A stretch of DNA of 38,885 nucleotides from Clostridia bacterium (GCA_017453205.1 JAFTKO010000012.1:134530-173414); one strand, 5' to 3'; numbered from the stretch's first letter, positions 1 to 6,989 are shown. Notes: generated by a model not told the origin, from the letters alone. Made by a program: numbers and translations.

Positions 1-19
1 CAAATTTTTTGCCGCTTAC

Positions 20-484
20 TTAAAAGGGCAGATCGTCATCGGTTTTCAGCTCTTCAAACTTCGGCGCGCTTGCCGGAGTAGAGGAGTACGATGGCGCGTT
101 GTAGGAATCGACGTACTGTCCGGAGACAGCGCCGCCTTCGTTTTTGCTGTCAACAAACATTGCCTCGTCTGCGACAACCTCGGTAGCGTAGCGTTTTTGG
201 CCCTGTTGATCTTGCCAACTTCTGGTTTGAATAGAGCCGGTGACACAAAGAGCCGAGCCCTTGCGGAAATAACGCGAAATAAATTCCGCGGTCTGTCTCC
301 AAGCCACCACGTTGATAAAATCAGCCTGTTGCGCTTGAGTACCGTCATTGGCTTTTGCTTGATAACGGCGGTTGACCGCAAGCGTAAAGGAAACCACGGC
401 GATGCCGCTAGTGGTCTGCTTCAGCTCGGGATCTGCAGTCAGTCTTCCGCAAAGAACAACCTTGTTAAGATTCAAACTGGACAT
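20..484 (-). CDS. ssb: Single-stranded DNA-binding protein
   Basis: This 154-residue protein coats single-stranded DNA in replication, repair and recombination. It opens with the usual SSB OB-fold start (LNKVVLCGRLTADPEL) and keeps the core FINVVAWRQTAEFI; the fold covers about residues 3-110. A Ser/Ala/Tyr-rich linker follows, ending in the acidic tip DDDLPF, which in this family recruits partner proteins. AGGAGG stands about ten bases before the ATG. It lies 41 bp downstream of rpsF on the same strand, the classic rpsF-ssb-rpsR order, so rpsR is probably just beyond the left edge (inferred). It should be transcribed from the rpsF promoter. Confidence 0.96.
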   Translation of the reverse strand: MSSLNLNKVVLCGRLTADPELKQTTSGIAVVSFTLAVNRRYQAKANDGTQAQQADFINVVAWRQTAEFISRYFRKGSALCVTGSIQTRSWQDQQGQKRYATEVVADEAMFVDSKNEGGAVSGQYVDSYNAPSYSSTPASAPKFEELKTDDDLPF

Positions 485-525
485 ATCCGGAACGCCTCCT
501 TTTTCAAAATACGGGGGACAGAGAA

Positions 526-909
526 TTACTCTGCGTCTGCGGCTTCGGCAGCAGGAGCTTCATCGGCAACTGCTTCTTCGGCAACAGGAGCCTCCGCAGC
601 CTTTGCAACCGCTTCGTACTCAAGACGAATGACCATTGCGCGGAGCACTGCTTCGTCAATGTTCATCAAGCGCTGCAACTCTGCGGGGAAAGCACCCTCG
701 CTCTTGAAGGTGACGACCGTGTAGTAGCCCTCGTTCATATCCTCGATCGGATAAGCAAAACGGCGCTTGCCCCACTCGTCGATCTGAACAACTTCCGCGT
801 TGGAAGAGATCAGACCTGTGAACTTGTTCACGGTTGCTTTTGCGGCTTCTTCGCCGTTTGCAAGGCTAACAATGAACATTCCTTCATAAGAATTGATTAC
901 TTTTTCCAT
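526..909 (-). CDS. rpsF: 30S ribosomal protein S6
   Basis: S6 is a small-subunit protein that pairs with S18 on the platform of the 30S particle. The 127 residues begin with the family signature YEGMFIVS and include EWGKRRFAYPIEDMNEGYYT, followed by a core to about residue 98. The last 28 or so residues form an Ala/Glu/Asp-only tail (AEEAVADEAPAAEAADAE), longer than in Bacillus S6 but of a kind common in Clostridia. GGGAGG is placed eight bases before the ATG. It is the first gene of the rpsF-ssb(-rpsR) operon, with its own promoter and a folded leader. Confidence 0.96.
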   Translation of the reverse strand: MEKVINSYEGMFIVSLANGEEAAKATVNKFTGLISSNAEVVQIDEWGKRRFAYPIEDMNEGYYTVVTFKSEGAFPAELQRLMNIDEAVLRAMVIRLEYEAVAKAAEAPVAEEAVADEAPAAEAADAE

Positions 910-930
910 GTTTTACACCTCCCTATGGAC

Positions 931-990
931 TATTCGACCGTGCTGTCACAAAAATTTGCACGGCAGAGAGACGGGCGTTTGCCCGTACCG
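931..990 (-). promoter_or_regulatory. Candidate S6:S18-binding leader of rpsF
   Basis: The transcribed leader of rpsF (minus strand) holds two hairpins. The first is ACGGGC-AAAC-GCCCGU (971-986). The second is a 7-bp stem GCCGUGC/GCACGGU (958-964 with 937-943) closing a 14-nt loop, just upstream of the ribosome-binding site. S6:S18 complexes are known to repress rpsF operons by binding a leader hairpin with a conserved CCG next to a stem, and CCG occurs here at the stem base. Matching this to the known motif is by eye only. Confidence 0.45.
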
Positions 991-997
991 ATTTAAT

Positions 998-1026
998 ATT
1001 ATACCATAACATGTCCGCTTTGTCAA
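998..1026 (-). promoter_or_regulatory. Sigma-A promoter of rpsF-ssb
   Basis: On the minus strand TTGACA (1021-1026) and TATAAT (998-1003) are separated by exactly 17 bp, a consensus housekeeping promoter. Transcription would start near 991, giving a leader of about 80 nt before rpsF. Confidence 0.88.
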
Positions 1027-1111
1027 GAGAAATTTTCTTTTTTTCAGAATATTTTTCCTTGTTTTTAAGATTTATATGTATTTAATTAGAATAAGACTAA
1101 TTCTCATTAGA

Positions 1112-1147
1112 AAGAGTTAAAAACAGGCAGACCGAAATCTGCCTGTT
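1112..1147 (-). terminator. Terminator of the LRR lipoprotein gene
   Basis: A perfect 10-bp stem, AACAGGCAGA/TCTGCCTGTT with a 6-nt loop, lies 37 bp past the LRR gene stop. On the minus strand it is followed by a T-rich run (TTTAACTCTTT), so it fits a Rho-independent terminator for that gene. Confidence 0.8.
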
Positions 1148-1183
1148 GAGTTGGTTTTACATTTTTTATTGTACGAATTGCTT

Positions 1184-2647
1184 TTACTCCTGTGTCCATA
1201 TTGTAGGGATGCCGTTTATGTCATAATGCCAATAGTTGCCCTCGTCGGTGGGTTGGGTTTCGCTGTAATAATAGATGGTAGCGGATTCAAAGCATTTGTC
1301 ATAATAGCTTTTTTGGAAAGAGATTGTCCCCCAACCATCTGCCGTTCCCGTGTAATAAATATTTTTCAAGCTTTCGCAATCTGTAAATGCGTCGGCTTGA
1401 ATGACCGTGATACCATCATGAATGATGACGTCGGTAAGCTTTCTGCAGTCATCAAACATATAATCATCAATTTTGGTCATATTTTTTGGAATTGTAAAAC
1501 TTGTCAGAGAGTCACACTCACTAAAAGCACTATCGCCGACGATTTCAATGCTATCGGGCAAACTGACACTAGTCAAGTTGTGACAACCCATGAAGGCGAG
1601 CTCACCAATCAAGGTGACACTATTAGGGATCGTGATACTCGTCAACCCAATGCAACCAAAGAAAGCGCCGTTTCTGATTGTTGTAATGCTACTCGGTAGG
1701 GAGAGATTTGTCAACGCATTACAACCTGCGAACGCGTAATCGCCGATTTCAGTGACACCGTTCGGAATGACGATGTTTGTAATGCTATAGCAATTCCAAA
1801 AGGCGGAATCTGCGATACTTTTGAGCCCGGTTCCAAGTGTGACACTCTTGAGATTAGTGCAACTGAGAAAAGCCTGGTAAGAGATTTTCGTGACGCCATT
1901 CCCAATCGTGACACTTGTGAGATTTGTGCAATTGTAGAAAGCTTCTGCACCAATGCTTGTCACATTGTCCAAAATGACAACTGTTTTGAGATTTGTGACA
2001 TTTCTAGCTGCATCTTTAGGGACGGTGTTACCACCAAATACGATCTTTTCAAGACTTTGAATTTTGTTAAAAGGTTGCCCATTATGGCTGAACTCCGAGT
2101 TATAATATATAGTGGTTAAATTATAACAGCATTCAAAGCTGTTCGCACGGATGCTGACAACCGATGACGGTATCGTGATTTCCTTGATTCCTGTACATTT
2201 GTAAAACGCTTTTTCACCAATTGTCGTTAACGTGTTGGGAAGATCGATAAAGGTAATCTTTTTGTACGTGTCTGCAAATGCGTTGTCTGCAATCTTAACC
2301 ACCTTACAGCCCTCTATCTGTTCCGGTATATAAATCTCTTTGTCAGTACAGGTTCCAAGTCCCGTGATGATACACGTTCCATCGCGGAGGAGTGTATATG
2401 AAAGTCCTTCGGAAACGAGTGCGCGAACGTAGTTGTCGGTATAGCTTTCGCCGCAATCGGAGCAGGTGTGTACCGTGTAGCCCTGTTCGGTGCGCGTGGG
2501 TGCTATGACAATGTCCGTATATATGTGCTCGTGGGACGTTGTCGTATCATGGGGCGTTGATGTGGAAGTTTTGTCACATGCCGTCAGCGTTGCAAAGCAC
2601 AGCAATAGCAGTATTCCCAATAATGTAAGCAGCTTTTTGTTTTTCAT
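1184..2647 (-). CDS. BspA-like leucine-rich-repeat surface lipoprotein
   Basis: A 487-residue exported protein. The N-terminus is a lipoprotein signal: KNKK, a hydrophobic run, then the lipobox LTAC with the lipidated Cys at residue 24, so it should be anchored on the outer face of the membrane. A Ser/Thr-rich linker leads to a module with HTCSDCGESYTDNYV (about residues 40-75), a small domain often found in Clostridial surface proteins. From about 120 to 435 there are roughly a dozen LRR_5/BspA repeats of the form CxNLTSVTIPxxVTxIGxxAF. The C-terminus ends in NYWHYDINGIPTIW. BspA-type repeats mediate adhesion in some oral and gut bacteria; the ligand here is unknown. The gene looks more AT-rich than its neighbours. 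It has GGAGG before the ATG, a strong promoter and a structured leader. Confidence 0.9.
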   Translation of the reverse strand: MKNKKLLTLLGILLLLCFATLTACDKTSTSTPHDTTTSHEHIYTDIVIAPTRTEQGYTVHTCSDCGESYTDNYVRALVSEGLSYTLLRDGTCIITGLGTCTDKEIYIPEQIEGCKVVKIADNAFADTYKKITFIDLPNTLTTIGEKAFYKCTGIKEITIPSSVVSIRANSFECCYNLTTIYYNSEFSHNGQPFNKIQSLEKIVFGGNTVPKDAARNVTNLKTVVILDNVTSIGAEAFYNCTNLTSVTIGNGVTKISYQAFLSCTNLKSVTLGTGLKSIADSAFWNCYSITNIVIPNGVTEIGDYAFAGCNALTNLSLPSSITTIRNGAFFGCIGLTSITIPNSVTLIGELAFMGCHNLTSVSLPDSIEIVGDSAFSECDSLTSFTIPKNMTKIDDYMFDDCRKLTDVIIHDGITVIQADAFTDCESLKNIYYTGTADGWGTISFQKSYYDKCFESATIYYYSETQPTDEGNYWHYDINGIPTIWTQE

Positions 2648-2678
2648 ACCGGTTACCTCCTTCGATCAATGTTTTATA

Positions 2679-2729
2679 CAAAAAACGCATAAAAGCCCCG
2701 AAGCGCGACCGCTTCCGACCCTTATGCGT
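2679..2729 (-). terminator. Intrinsic terminator in the leader of the LRR gene
   Basis: On the minus strand ACGCAUAA pairs with UUAUGCGU, and GAAGCG (inner) with CGCUUC around a GUCG-containing loop, with an imperfect middle. A run of six U follows. It ends some 30 bases upstream of the start codon, so it would stop transcription before the gene unless the competing fold forms. Confidence 0.65.
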
Positions 2730-2817
2730 GTTGCATTGCCGATCTGTTTTTCTCGGCAATGAATTACAGTAGCTATTCATCATCGGGCTTTTCGGTCGAC
2801 TTTTACGACGTTATTAT
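2679..2817 (-). promoter_or_regulatory. Structured leader with attenuator, possible riboswitch
   Basis: Between the promoter and the LRR gene start is a leader of about 170 nt. Read on the minus strand it can form P1 (CGACC 2794-2798 with GGUCG 2716-2720), P2 (UGAAU/AUUCA, 2775-2779 with 2760-2764) and a 9-bp P3 (CAUUGCCGA/UCGGCAAUG, 2753-2761 with 2734-2742). P2 and P3 share two bases, so each must be slightly shorter if both form. Loops L2 and L3 contain complementary CUGU and ACAG. The 3' half of P1 lies inside the 5' arm of a terminator hairpin (2685-2729), so the two folds exclude each other. I could not match it to a known riboswitch class. Confidence 0.5.
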
Positions 2818-2823
2818 AACTTT

Positions 2824-2852
2824 ATTATAGCAAATTTTGGTGGATTTGTCAA
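2824..2852 (-). promoter_or_regulatory. Sigma-A promoter of the LRR lipoprotein gene
   Basis: On the minus strand TTGACA (2847-2852) and TATAAT (2824-2829) are 17 bp apart, a full consensus. It starts a leader of about 170 nt, far longer than translation requires. Confidence 0.88.
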
Positions 2853-2935
2853 TATTTTTTTGCAAAAAGCCTTGGTGTATTATTTCGTTTGCCTCTTGGT
2901 GACATTTTTGTTATTTGCAAATTTTGACAATAGGA

Positions 2936-2964
2936 TTTACAAAAATGGAAAAGCATGCTATAAT
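2936..2964 (+). promoter_or_regulatory. Promoter of the ComEC-like lipoprotein gene
   Basis: TTTACA (2936-2941) and TATAAT (2959-2964) are 17 bp apart, with transcription expected from about 2971. The start codon is at 3003. The promoter is divergent from that of the LRR gene. Confidence 0.72.
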
Positions 2965-3002
2965 ATATAGGAAGACGGACAAAGAGGCGGGGAGGTGCGG
3001 AC

Positions 3003-3854
3003 ATGAAACGAATACGCGTTGTTGTGCTGACGGTATGGCTCTGCCTCGCGCTTGTCTCCTGCGGGAGCGCTGAGACCGATGCGCTTCTTAAAATTCATTT
3101 TCTTGATGTGGGGCAAGGCGATTGCATCCTTTTGCGAACGCCCGACGGTGATATCCTCATCGATGCGGGCACCGAGGAAAGTCAAGAGATGCTTTGTCTG
3201 AGTCTTGATCGGCTTGGTGTGGAGGAGCTGCTGCTTGCTGTCTTTACTCACACCGACGAGGATCACATCGGCGGCGCCGACGGTGTGCTTTCCATGATCC
3301 CCACGCGCGAGGTATGGGTGAATGGAAGTGCATCCGATAATGAGTCGGCACAAATGCTCTTTCGCACCGTTGAAAAAAACGATATCGAGTTGCGCGCCGT
3401 GTGTGCGGGGGAGATACGAAGGATCGGTGACGTGGTGCTGAGCGTCTTTTTCCCATTCGACTCCGACGCGGCATCGGGAAACGAAAACAGTATTGTGCTA
3501 AAGGTGCATTGCAAGAATTTTGATATGGTCCTCACGGGCGATGCAGGCTCCGAACAGGAGCAGATGTTGATTGAACAATACGGCACGGCACAGCTCGATT
3601 GCGATATCTACAAGGTTGGGCATCACGGCTCCAACACCTCAAGCAGTGCGGCGTTTTTAAGCGCAATGACGCCGCAATATGCCGTGATCTCCTGTGGCGC
3701 GGGGAACTCCTACGGTCACCCGATGGGCGAGGTGCTGGCAAGATTGGAAGAGAGCGGTGCCGTTGTTTTACGTACCGATCTTGACGGAGAGATCGTATTT
3801 GAAACAAACGGCAGTGAGCTGCGATATCGGGATGTAAGCTTGGTATTGCAGTGA
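3003..3854 (+). CDS. ComEC-like metallo-beta-lactamase-fold lipoprotein
   Basis: The 283-residue protein has a lipoprotein signal (hydrophobic run, then LVSC, Cys20), so it should sit outside the membrane. The rest is a single metallo-beta-lactamase domain of the ComEC/Rec2 C-terminal type: HFLDVGQGDCILLRTPDG (32-49), LIDAG, the metal motif HTDEDH (83-88), LTGDA, and VGHHGSNTSS. In ComEC this domain is fused to a membrane channel for DNA uptake; here it stands alone. Free-standing members are often annotated as hydrolases or putative nucleases without a proven substrate. GGGGAGG lies just upstream of the ATG. It appears monocistronic, with its own promoter and a following repeat-rich gap. Confidence 0.85.
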   Translation: MKRIRVVVLTVWLCLALVSCGSAETDALLKIHFLDVGQGDCILLRTPDGDILIDAGTEESQEMLCLSLDRLGVEELLLAVFTHTDEDHIGGADGVLSMIPTREVWVNGSASDNESAQMLFRTVEKNDIELRAVCAGEIRRIGDVVLSVFFPFDSDAASGNENSIVLKVHCKNFDMVLTGDAGSEQEQMLIEQYGTAQLDCDIYKVGHHGSNTSSSAAFLSAMTPQYAVISCGAGNSYGHPMGEVLARLEESGAVVLRTDLDGEIVFETNGSELRYRDVSLVLQ

Positions 3855-3892
3855 TGTGTCAAGTTTGAGGGGGGTTAAAGTTTTTGAAGATT

Positions 3893-3924
3893 TTTAAGAA
3901 ACTTTTTTCAAAAAGTTTCTTAAA
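3893..3924. repeat. 15-bp perfect palindrome, likely dispersed repeat or terminator
   Basis: TTTAAGAAACTTTTT (3893-3907) is repeated exactly inverted at 3910-3924, with two bases between. It sits 39 bp after the ComEC-like gene. The A/T-rich arms could end transcription on either strand. Such palindromes are often dispersed in Clostridial genomes, but its copy number cannot be seen here. Confidence 0.7.
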
Positions 3925-3931
3925 CGGAGCT

Positions 3932-3997
3932 CGAGGCAGAGCCTCGAAAAGAAAGAGTACCTCGAAAAGAAAGAGAGTATAGAAAAGAAAGGACGTA
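3932..3997 (+). repeat. Small hairpin and three tandem ~18-bp repeats before the SDR gene
   Basis: A hairpin CGAGGC-AGA-GCCTCG (3932-3946) runs into three imperfect tandem units of CCTCGAAAAGAAAGAGTA type: 3942-3959, 3960-3979 and 3980-3997. The third, diverged unit contains the GAAAGGA ribosome-binding site of the next gene. Confidence 0.65.
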
Positions 3998-3999
3998 TT

Positions 4000-4713
4000 A
4001 TGAATGTTTTAATCACAGGCGGATCACGGGGAATCGGAGCGGCGTGCGTGAGGGCGTTTTGCGGACGCGGTGACCGTGTTGCGTTTTTTTATCGCAAGAG
4101 TGACGGTGCCGCCGAAACTTTGGCAACCGAGACGGGCGCTTTGGCAATGCGTGTGGACATTACCGATGCCGAGGCTGTAGCGAATGCCGTGGACAGGGTT
4201 GCAGTGGCTCTCGGTTCCATCGATGTGCTGGTCAACAACGCAGGCATTGCGCAAATCAAGCTGTTTGCCGATCTGACCGACGGCGACTGGCAAACCATGG
4301 TTGATACCAATCTGTCGGGGGCGTTTTACGTGACGCGTGCTACGGCAAAAAAAATGATCGCACAGCAAAGCGGTAAGATCGTTAACATCGGCTCAATGTG
4401 GGGCAAAACAGGTGCTTCGTGCGAGGTGCATTATTCGGCGGCAAAGGCGGGCTTGCGCGGTATGACGATGGCGCTTGCCAAGGAGCTGGGACCTTCGCAT
4501 ATCACGGTCAATTGCGTGGAGCCCGGTGTCATTGACACCGAGATGAACGCCGCGATGGATGACGAAACCCGCCGCGCGCTTTGCGACGCGACACCGCTTT
4601 GCCGTATCGGTCGCCCCGAGGAGGTCACCGCGGCGGTCTGTTTCCTCGCGTCGGAGCAAGCCTCCTTTATTACGGGACAGACTCTCGGTGTGGACGGGGG
4701 CTTTGCAATATGA
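4000..4713 (+). CDS. Short-chain dehydrogenase/reductase (FabG-like)
   Basis: A 237-residue classical SDR, an NAD(P)H-dependent oxidoreductase of the 3-oxoacyl-ACP reductase (FabG) type. The cofactor motif TGGSRGIG is at residues 6-13 and NNAG at 79-82. The catalytic set is N104, S132, Y145 and K149 (YSAAK). The C-terminal end GQTLGVDGGFAI is typical of FabG. Length and motifs match the family, but the genuine substrate cannot be read from sequence and no other fatty-acid genes are near, so a specialised role is possible. GAAAGGA precedes the ATG. Its stop overlaps the start of the VanY-like gene (ATGA), implying translational coupling. Confidence 0.88.
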   Translation: MNVLITGGSRGIGAACVRAFCGRGDRVAFFYRKSDGAAETLATETGALAMRVDITDAEAVANAVDRVAVALGSIDVLVNNAGIAQIKLFADLTDGDWQTMVDTNLSGAFYVTRATAKKMIAQQSGKIVNIGSMWGKTGASCEVHYSAAKAGLRGMTMALAKELGPSHITVNCVEPGVIDTEMNAAMDDETRRALCDATPLCRIGRPEEVTAAVCFLASEQASFITGQTLGVDGGFAI

Positions 4714-5570
4714 AAATTAAAAAGAGATACCGCATCTTGATCGTCATCCTTTCCTTGGTCGTTCTGTTTGCGGCGGCGGGCGTGGTGGTCTATCACGGCG
4801 AGTGGTGGTATCCCATCGGACAACGCTTGCGTGCCTATCCCGCGCCCGCGCTCACGCCGACCGAACCGCAAGGGAGTACCACGCTTTGGAAGTTTGCGGA
4901 TTTGACCGCGCAGGAGAACGTGACGCTTTCCAACAACCTGTTGCTGGTCAATTCGGAGCACCCGCTCCCCGAGGGCTATACGCCCGATCTGGTGGAGTAC
5001 AACGGTGCCAAAATGCACCCGCTCATGCAGGAGCCCTACATTTCGTTGCGGGATGACGTGCAAGCGGCCACGGGGGTACGCATTTACGTGGCAAGTGACT
5101 ACCGAACCGCCGATGAACAAGCCGCCATCCTTGCCGACTCCGCAGAGGGGATTGCCGCCGAGATCGGTTGCAGTGAGCATGAGGCGGGGTTGGCGTTGGA
5201 CGTCTATGCGCCTTATTTTGGCGGCAAGAATTTTTTGCGCTCCCGTGCGGGACGCATGGTTAATGAGATCTGCGGCGACTACGGGTACATCATTCGTTAT
5301 CCCGTGGGCAAAGAGGACATCACGGGTATCGACTACGAGCCGTGGCACATCCGTTATGTCGGTGCACCGCACGCGGCAGTGATGATGGATAGCGGGCTGA
5401 CGCTGGAGGAATACATCGAACTGCTGCAACCCAATGCGTGGTATCGGACAGGGGATTATCTCATTTCACGCCGCGCCGCCGATGCGCTTGACCTCCCCGA
5501 CGGTTGGACAAGCTGTGATATTTCACCCGACAACACGGGGTATTACATTGTGACATTAAAAATGAATTGA
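4710..5570 (+). CDS. VanY-type D-alanyl-D-alanine carboxypeptidase (M15B)
   Basis: The 286-residue protein has an N-terminal membrane anchor (about residues 8-28) and an external M15 peptidase domain. The zinc and catalytic motifs are visible: SEHEAGLALDVY (the SxHxxGxAxD signature) and EPWHIRYVG, carrying the third zinc ligand, preceded by a YVASDYRT segment. These enzymes trim the terminal D-Ala from peptidoglycan precursors or stem peptides; in van clusters they lower vancomycin binding, but elsewhere they mostly serve wall remodelling. No vanHAX genes are present here, so I infer the latter. A longer reading frame extends upstream, but the ATG at 4710, coupled to the SDR stop, gives the natural signal-anchor start. 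Confidence 0.88.
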   Translation: MKIKKRYRILIVILSLVVLFAAAGVVVYHGEWWYPIGQRLRAYPAPALTPTEPQGSTTLWKFADLTAQENVTLSNNLLLVNSEHPLPEGYTPDLVEYNGAKMHPLMQEPYISLRDDVQAATGVRIYVASDYRTADEQAAILADSAEGIAAEIGCSEHEAGLALDVYAPYFGGKNFLRSRAGRMVNEICGDYGYIIRYPVGKEDITGIDYEPWHIRYVGAPHAAVMMDSGLTLEEYIELLQPNAWYRTGDYLISRRAADALDLPDGWTSCDISPDNTGYYIVTLKMN

Positions 5571-5585
5571 CCGTAAATCAGAACA

Positions 5586-5638
5586 TGGAGGAAAAGAAAG
5601 GCTTTCAAACAAGCTTTTTCTTTCCTCCACATTTTTTT
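5586..5638 (+). terminator. Terminator after the VanY-like gene
   Basis: A long stem beginning TGGAGGAAA, closed by TTTCCTCCA (5586-5604 with 5611-5629, two or three mismatches, loop TCAAAC), is followed by a run of seven T. It starts 15 bp past the stop codon. Confidence 0.85.
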
Positions 5639-5816
5639 AGAATCTCGATCAAAAAATTGAAATTACCTTTCTCGTATTCTTCGATGGCTTTTTCCAAAAT
5701 CGGTTTGTGATTATTTTTGCTAAAATAAAAACAATTTCCACGATGTTTTGTAAACCTCGCAGAGGTTTATCGGAGTGCTTATACTCCTGCTCAGCGATGA
5801 CGCATAGGGGTATCAT
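5605..5816 (-). pseudogene. Possible frameshifted gene remnant
   Basis: No intact gene fills this gap downstream of ylbJ, but the minus strand reads as protein in two joined frames. From an ATG at 5816 one frame gives MIPLCVIAEQEYKHSDKPLR and on to NIVEIVF. Near 5715 sense passes to another frame reading FYFSKNNHKPILEKAIEEY, then EKGNFNFLIEILKK, stopping at 5605. Each half has protein-like composition, and the charged amphipathic second half looks helical. No Shine-Dalgarno site precedes the ATG. I do not recognise the family. A non-coding spacer is the alternative, and certainty is low. Confidence 0.3.
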
Positions 5817-5877
5817 GCGGTGGTGTTTGTTAATTTAAGGTGCGTACAGCACACGGTGTTGTTGTTTGTCCGAACAT

Positions 5878-6918
5878 TCATTTTCCGCACACCTCTGCGG
5901 GGATCAAAATTTCCGGAAAGAAATAAATGAAAATTCCAAAAAGAAGTGCGCACGCAATGCCTTGAAACACCTTGGCAATAAAATATGACCGAAATGACAA
6001 TTCTTTTCCGTCGCACACCGACAGCACTTGACAGTGTACCGATAGCCCCGACCATCCCGCCGCAAAGGCACAAAGCCATGCCGCTATCGTTGTGTTTCCG
6101 AGTGCCGACGCTTGGCTTACCCCGCTCGAAAGCTCGAACAGGCAAAAGAGAAGCGCGCTTAGGTTTTGCGGCAGATCAAAGCTCCCCAAAACCAGGTTCA
6201 GCGTACCTACCAATGCCGAAAAAAAGATGACGTATGCGCAAACCAGCAATATGCTCCCCGTGGCGGATTTGACCGCTTCGGTGAACAGTTTGGGTCCCGT
6301 CAGCGGTGGTTTGGCGGGGAATCCTTCGGTAGTGAGGAGGCTTTCACTGTCCGACTTTTTGCGCAACAGATTGGTGAGAATGCCGGTCAGCACCGAAACG
6401 GTCAGCACCGTGGCATACAAGGCAATCCCAAAGCGGCGGTTGCCCCAAAGCGATACTCCCACGGCGCTGATGAGAAATGCCGAGGAGGGATTGTTGGAAA
6501 AGGTCAGCACGCGCTCGGTCTCTTCTTTTGTCAAATTTCCTTGCTCATAGGCAAGTATGGCACATTTTGCACCTACGGGAAAGCCGCAAAGCATTCCCAG
6601 TACCACGGCACAGCATCCCGCGTCGGGGAGCCCGAACAGCCGCCGCAGCGGTGCGGCAAGCTTTTTGAGCAATGCGTTGCCGATGCCGCCGGAGACAATC
6701 AGCTCCGAGAGCACCATGAACGGGAAAAGCGACGGGATCACGGTCCTGGCGCAAAGCAGCAAGCCGCGGCTCATGTATTCGATGGCAATGTCCGAGTTGC
6801 GTAGGATCAAAAACAGACAAAAGAGAGCAAACAGCCCAAAGGTGACCTGTCCCGGTGTCAGTGTGAGCGAACGGACGGGTTTGTTTTTTTGTTTGGCAGA
6901 TGCGGTGTGAAGTGTCAT
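5878..6918 (-). CDS. ylbJ: Sporulation integral membrane protein YlbJ
   Basis: A 346-residue polytopic membrane protein of the nucleoside-recognition (Gate) fold, about eight hydrophobic segments. YlbJ acts in the mother cell during endospore formation in Bacillus; its transported substrate is unknown. Recognisable stretches are VIPSLFPFMVLSELIVSGG, GFPVGAKCAILAYEQGNLT and TFSNNPSSAFLISAVG, which match the family. Upstream in-frame codons exist, but the ATG at 6918 has AAGGAG seven bases ahead and sits behind a sigma-E-like promoter. It diverges from yqfC-yqfD, two further sporulation genes, which supports the assignment. Confidence 0.88.
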   Translation of the reverse strand: MTLHTASAKQKNKPVRSLTLTPGQVTFGLFALFCLFLILRNSDIAIEYMSRGLLLCARTVIPSLFPFMVLSELIVSGGIGNALLKKLAAPLRRLFGLPDAGCCAVVLGMLCGFPVGAKCAILAYEQGNLTKEETERVLTFSNNPSSAFLISAVGVSLWGNRRFGIALYATVLTVSVLTGILTNLLRKKSDSESLLTTEGFPAKPPLTGPKLFTEAVKSATGSILLVCAYVIFFSALVGTLNLVLGSFDLPQNLSALLFCLFELSSGVSQASALGNTTIAAWLCAFAAGWSGLSVHCQVLSVCDGKELSFRSYFIAKVFQGIACALLFGIFIYFFPEILIPAEVCGK

Positions 6919-6960
6919 TGTGCGCTCCTTTTCTGCATAAAATTGTAACGTACTGTCCAA

Positions 6961-6989
6961 AATGTACGCGATTGGGTGGCATTTTATGA
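6961..6989 (-). promoter_or_regulatory. Candidate sigma-E promoter of ylbJ
   Basis: On the minus strand TCATAAA (6983-6989) and CGTACATT (6961-6968) are 14 bp apart. The sigma-E consensus is about GTCATATT and CATACAAT with 14 bp, so the -10 fits at six of eight positions. Transcription would start some 36 bases before the ylbJ ATG. No sigma-A promoter is evident, and ylbJ is a sigma-E gene in Bacillus. Confidence 0.45.

Noticed and set aside
2679-2817. The LRR leader as a known c-di-GMP-II or SAM-I riboswitch
   Set aside because: Short similarities exist (UGAUGAAU, GCAAC, GCCCGAUGA), but the other conserved parts of either class are missing.
4710-5570. A vancomycin-resistance cluster
   Set aside because: Only a VanY-type gene is present; no vanH, vanA or vanX genes, and the two-component system lies 14 kb away.
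6935-6965. A sigma-E promoter for yqfC (GCATAAA-N16-CAAAATGT)
   Set aside because: The -10 fits at only four of eight positions and the spacer is long.
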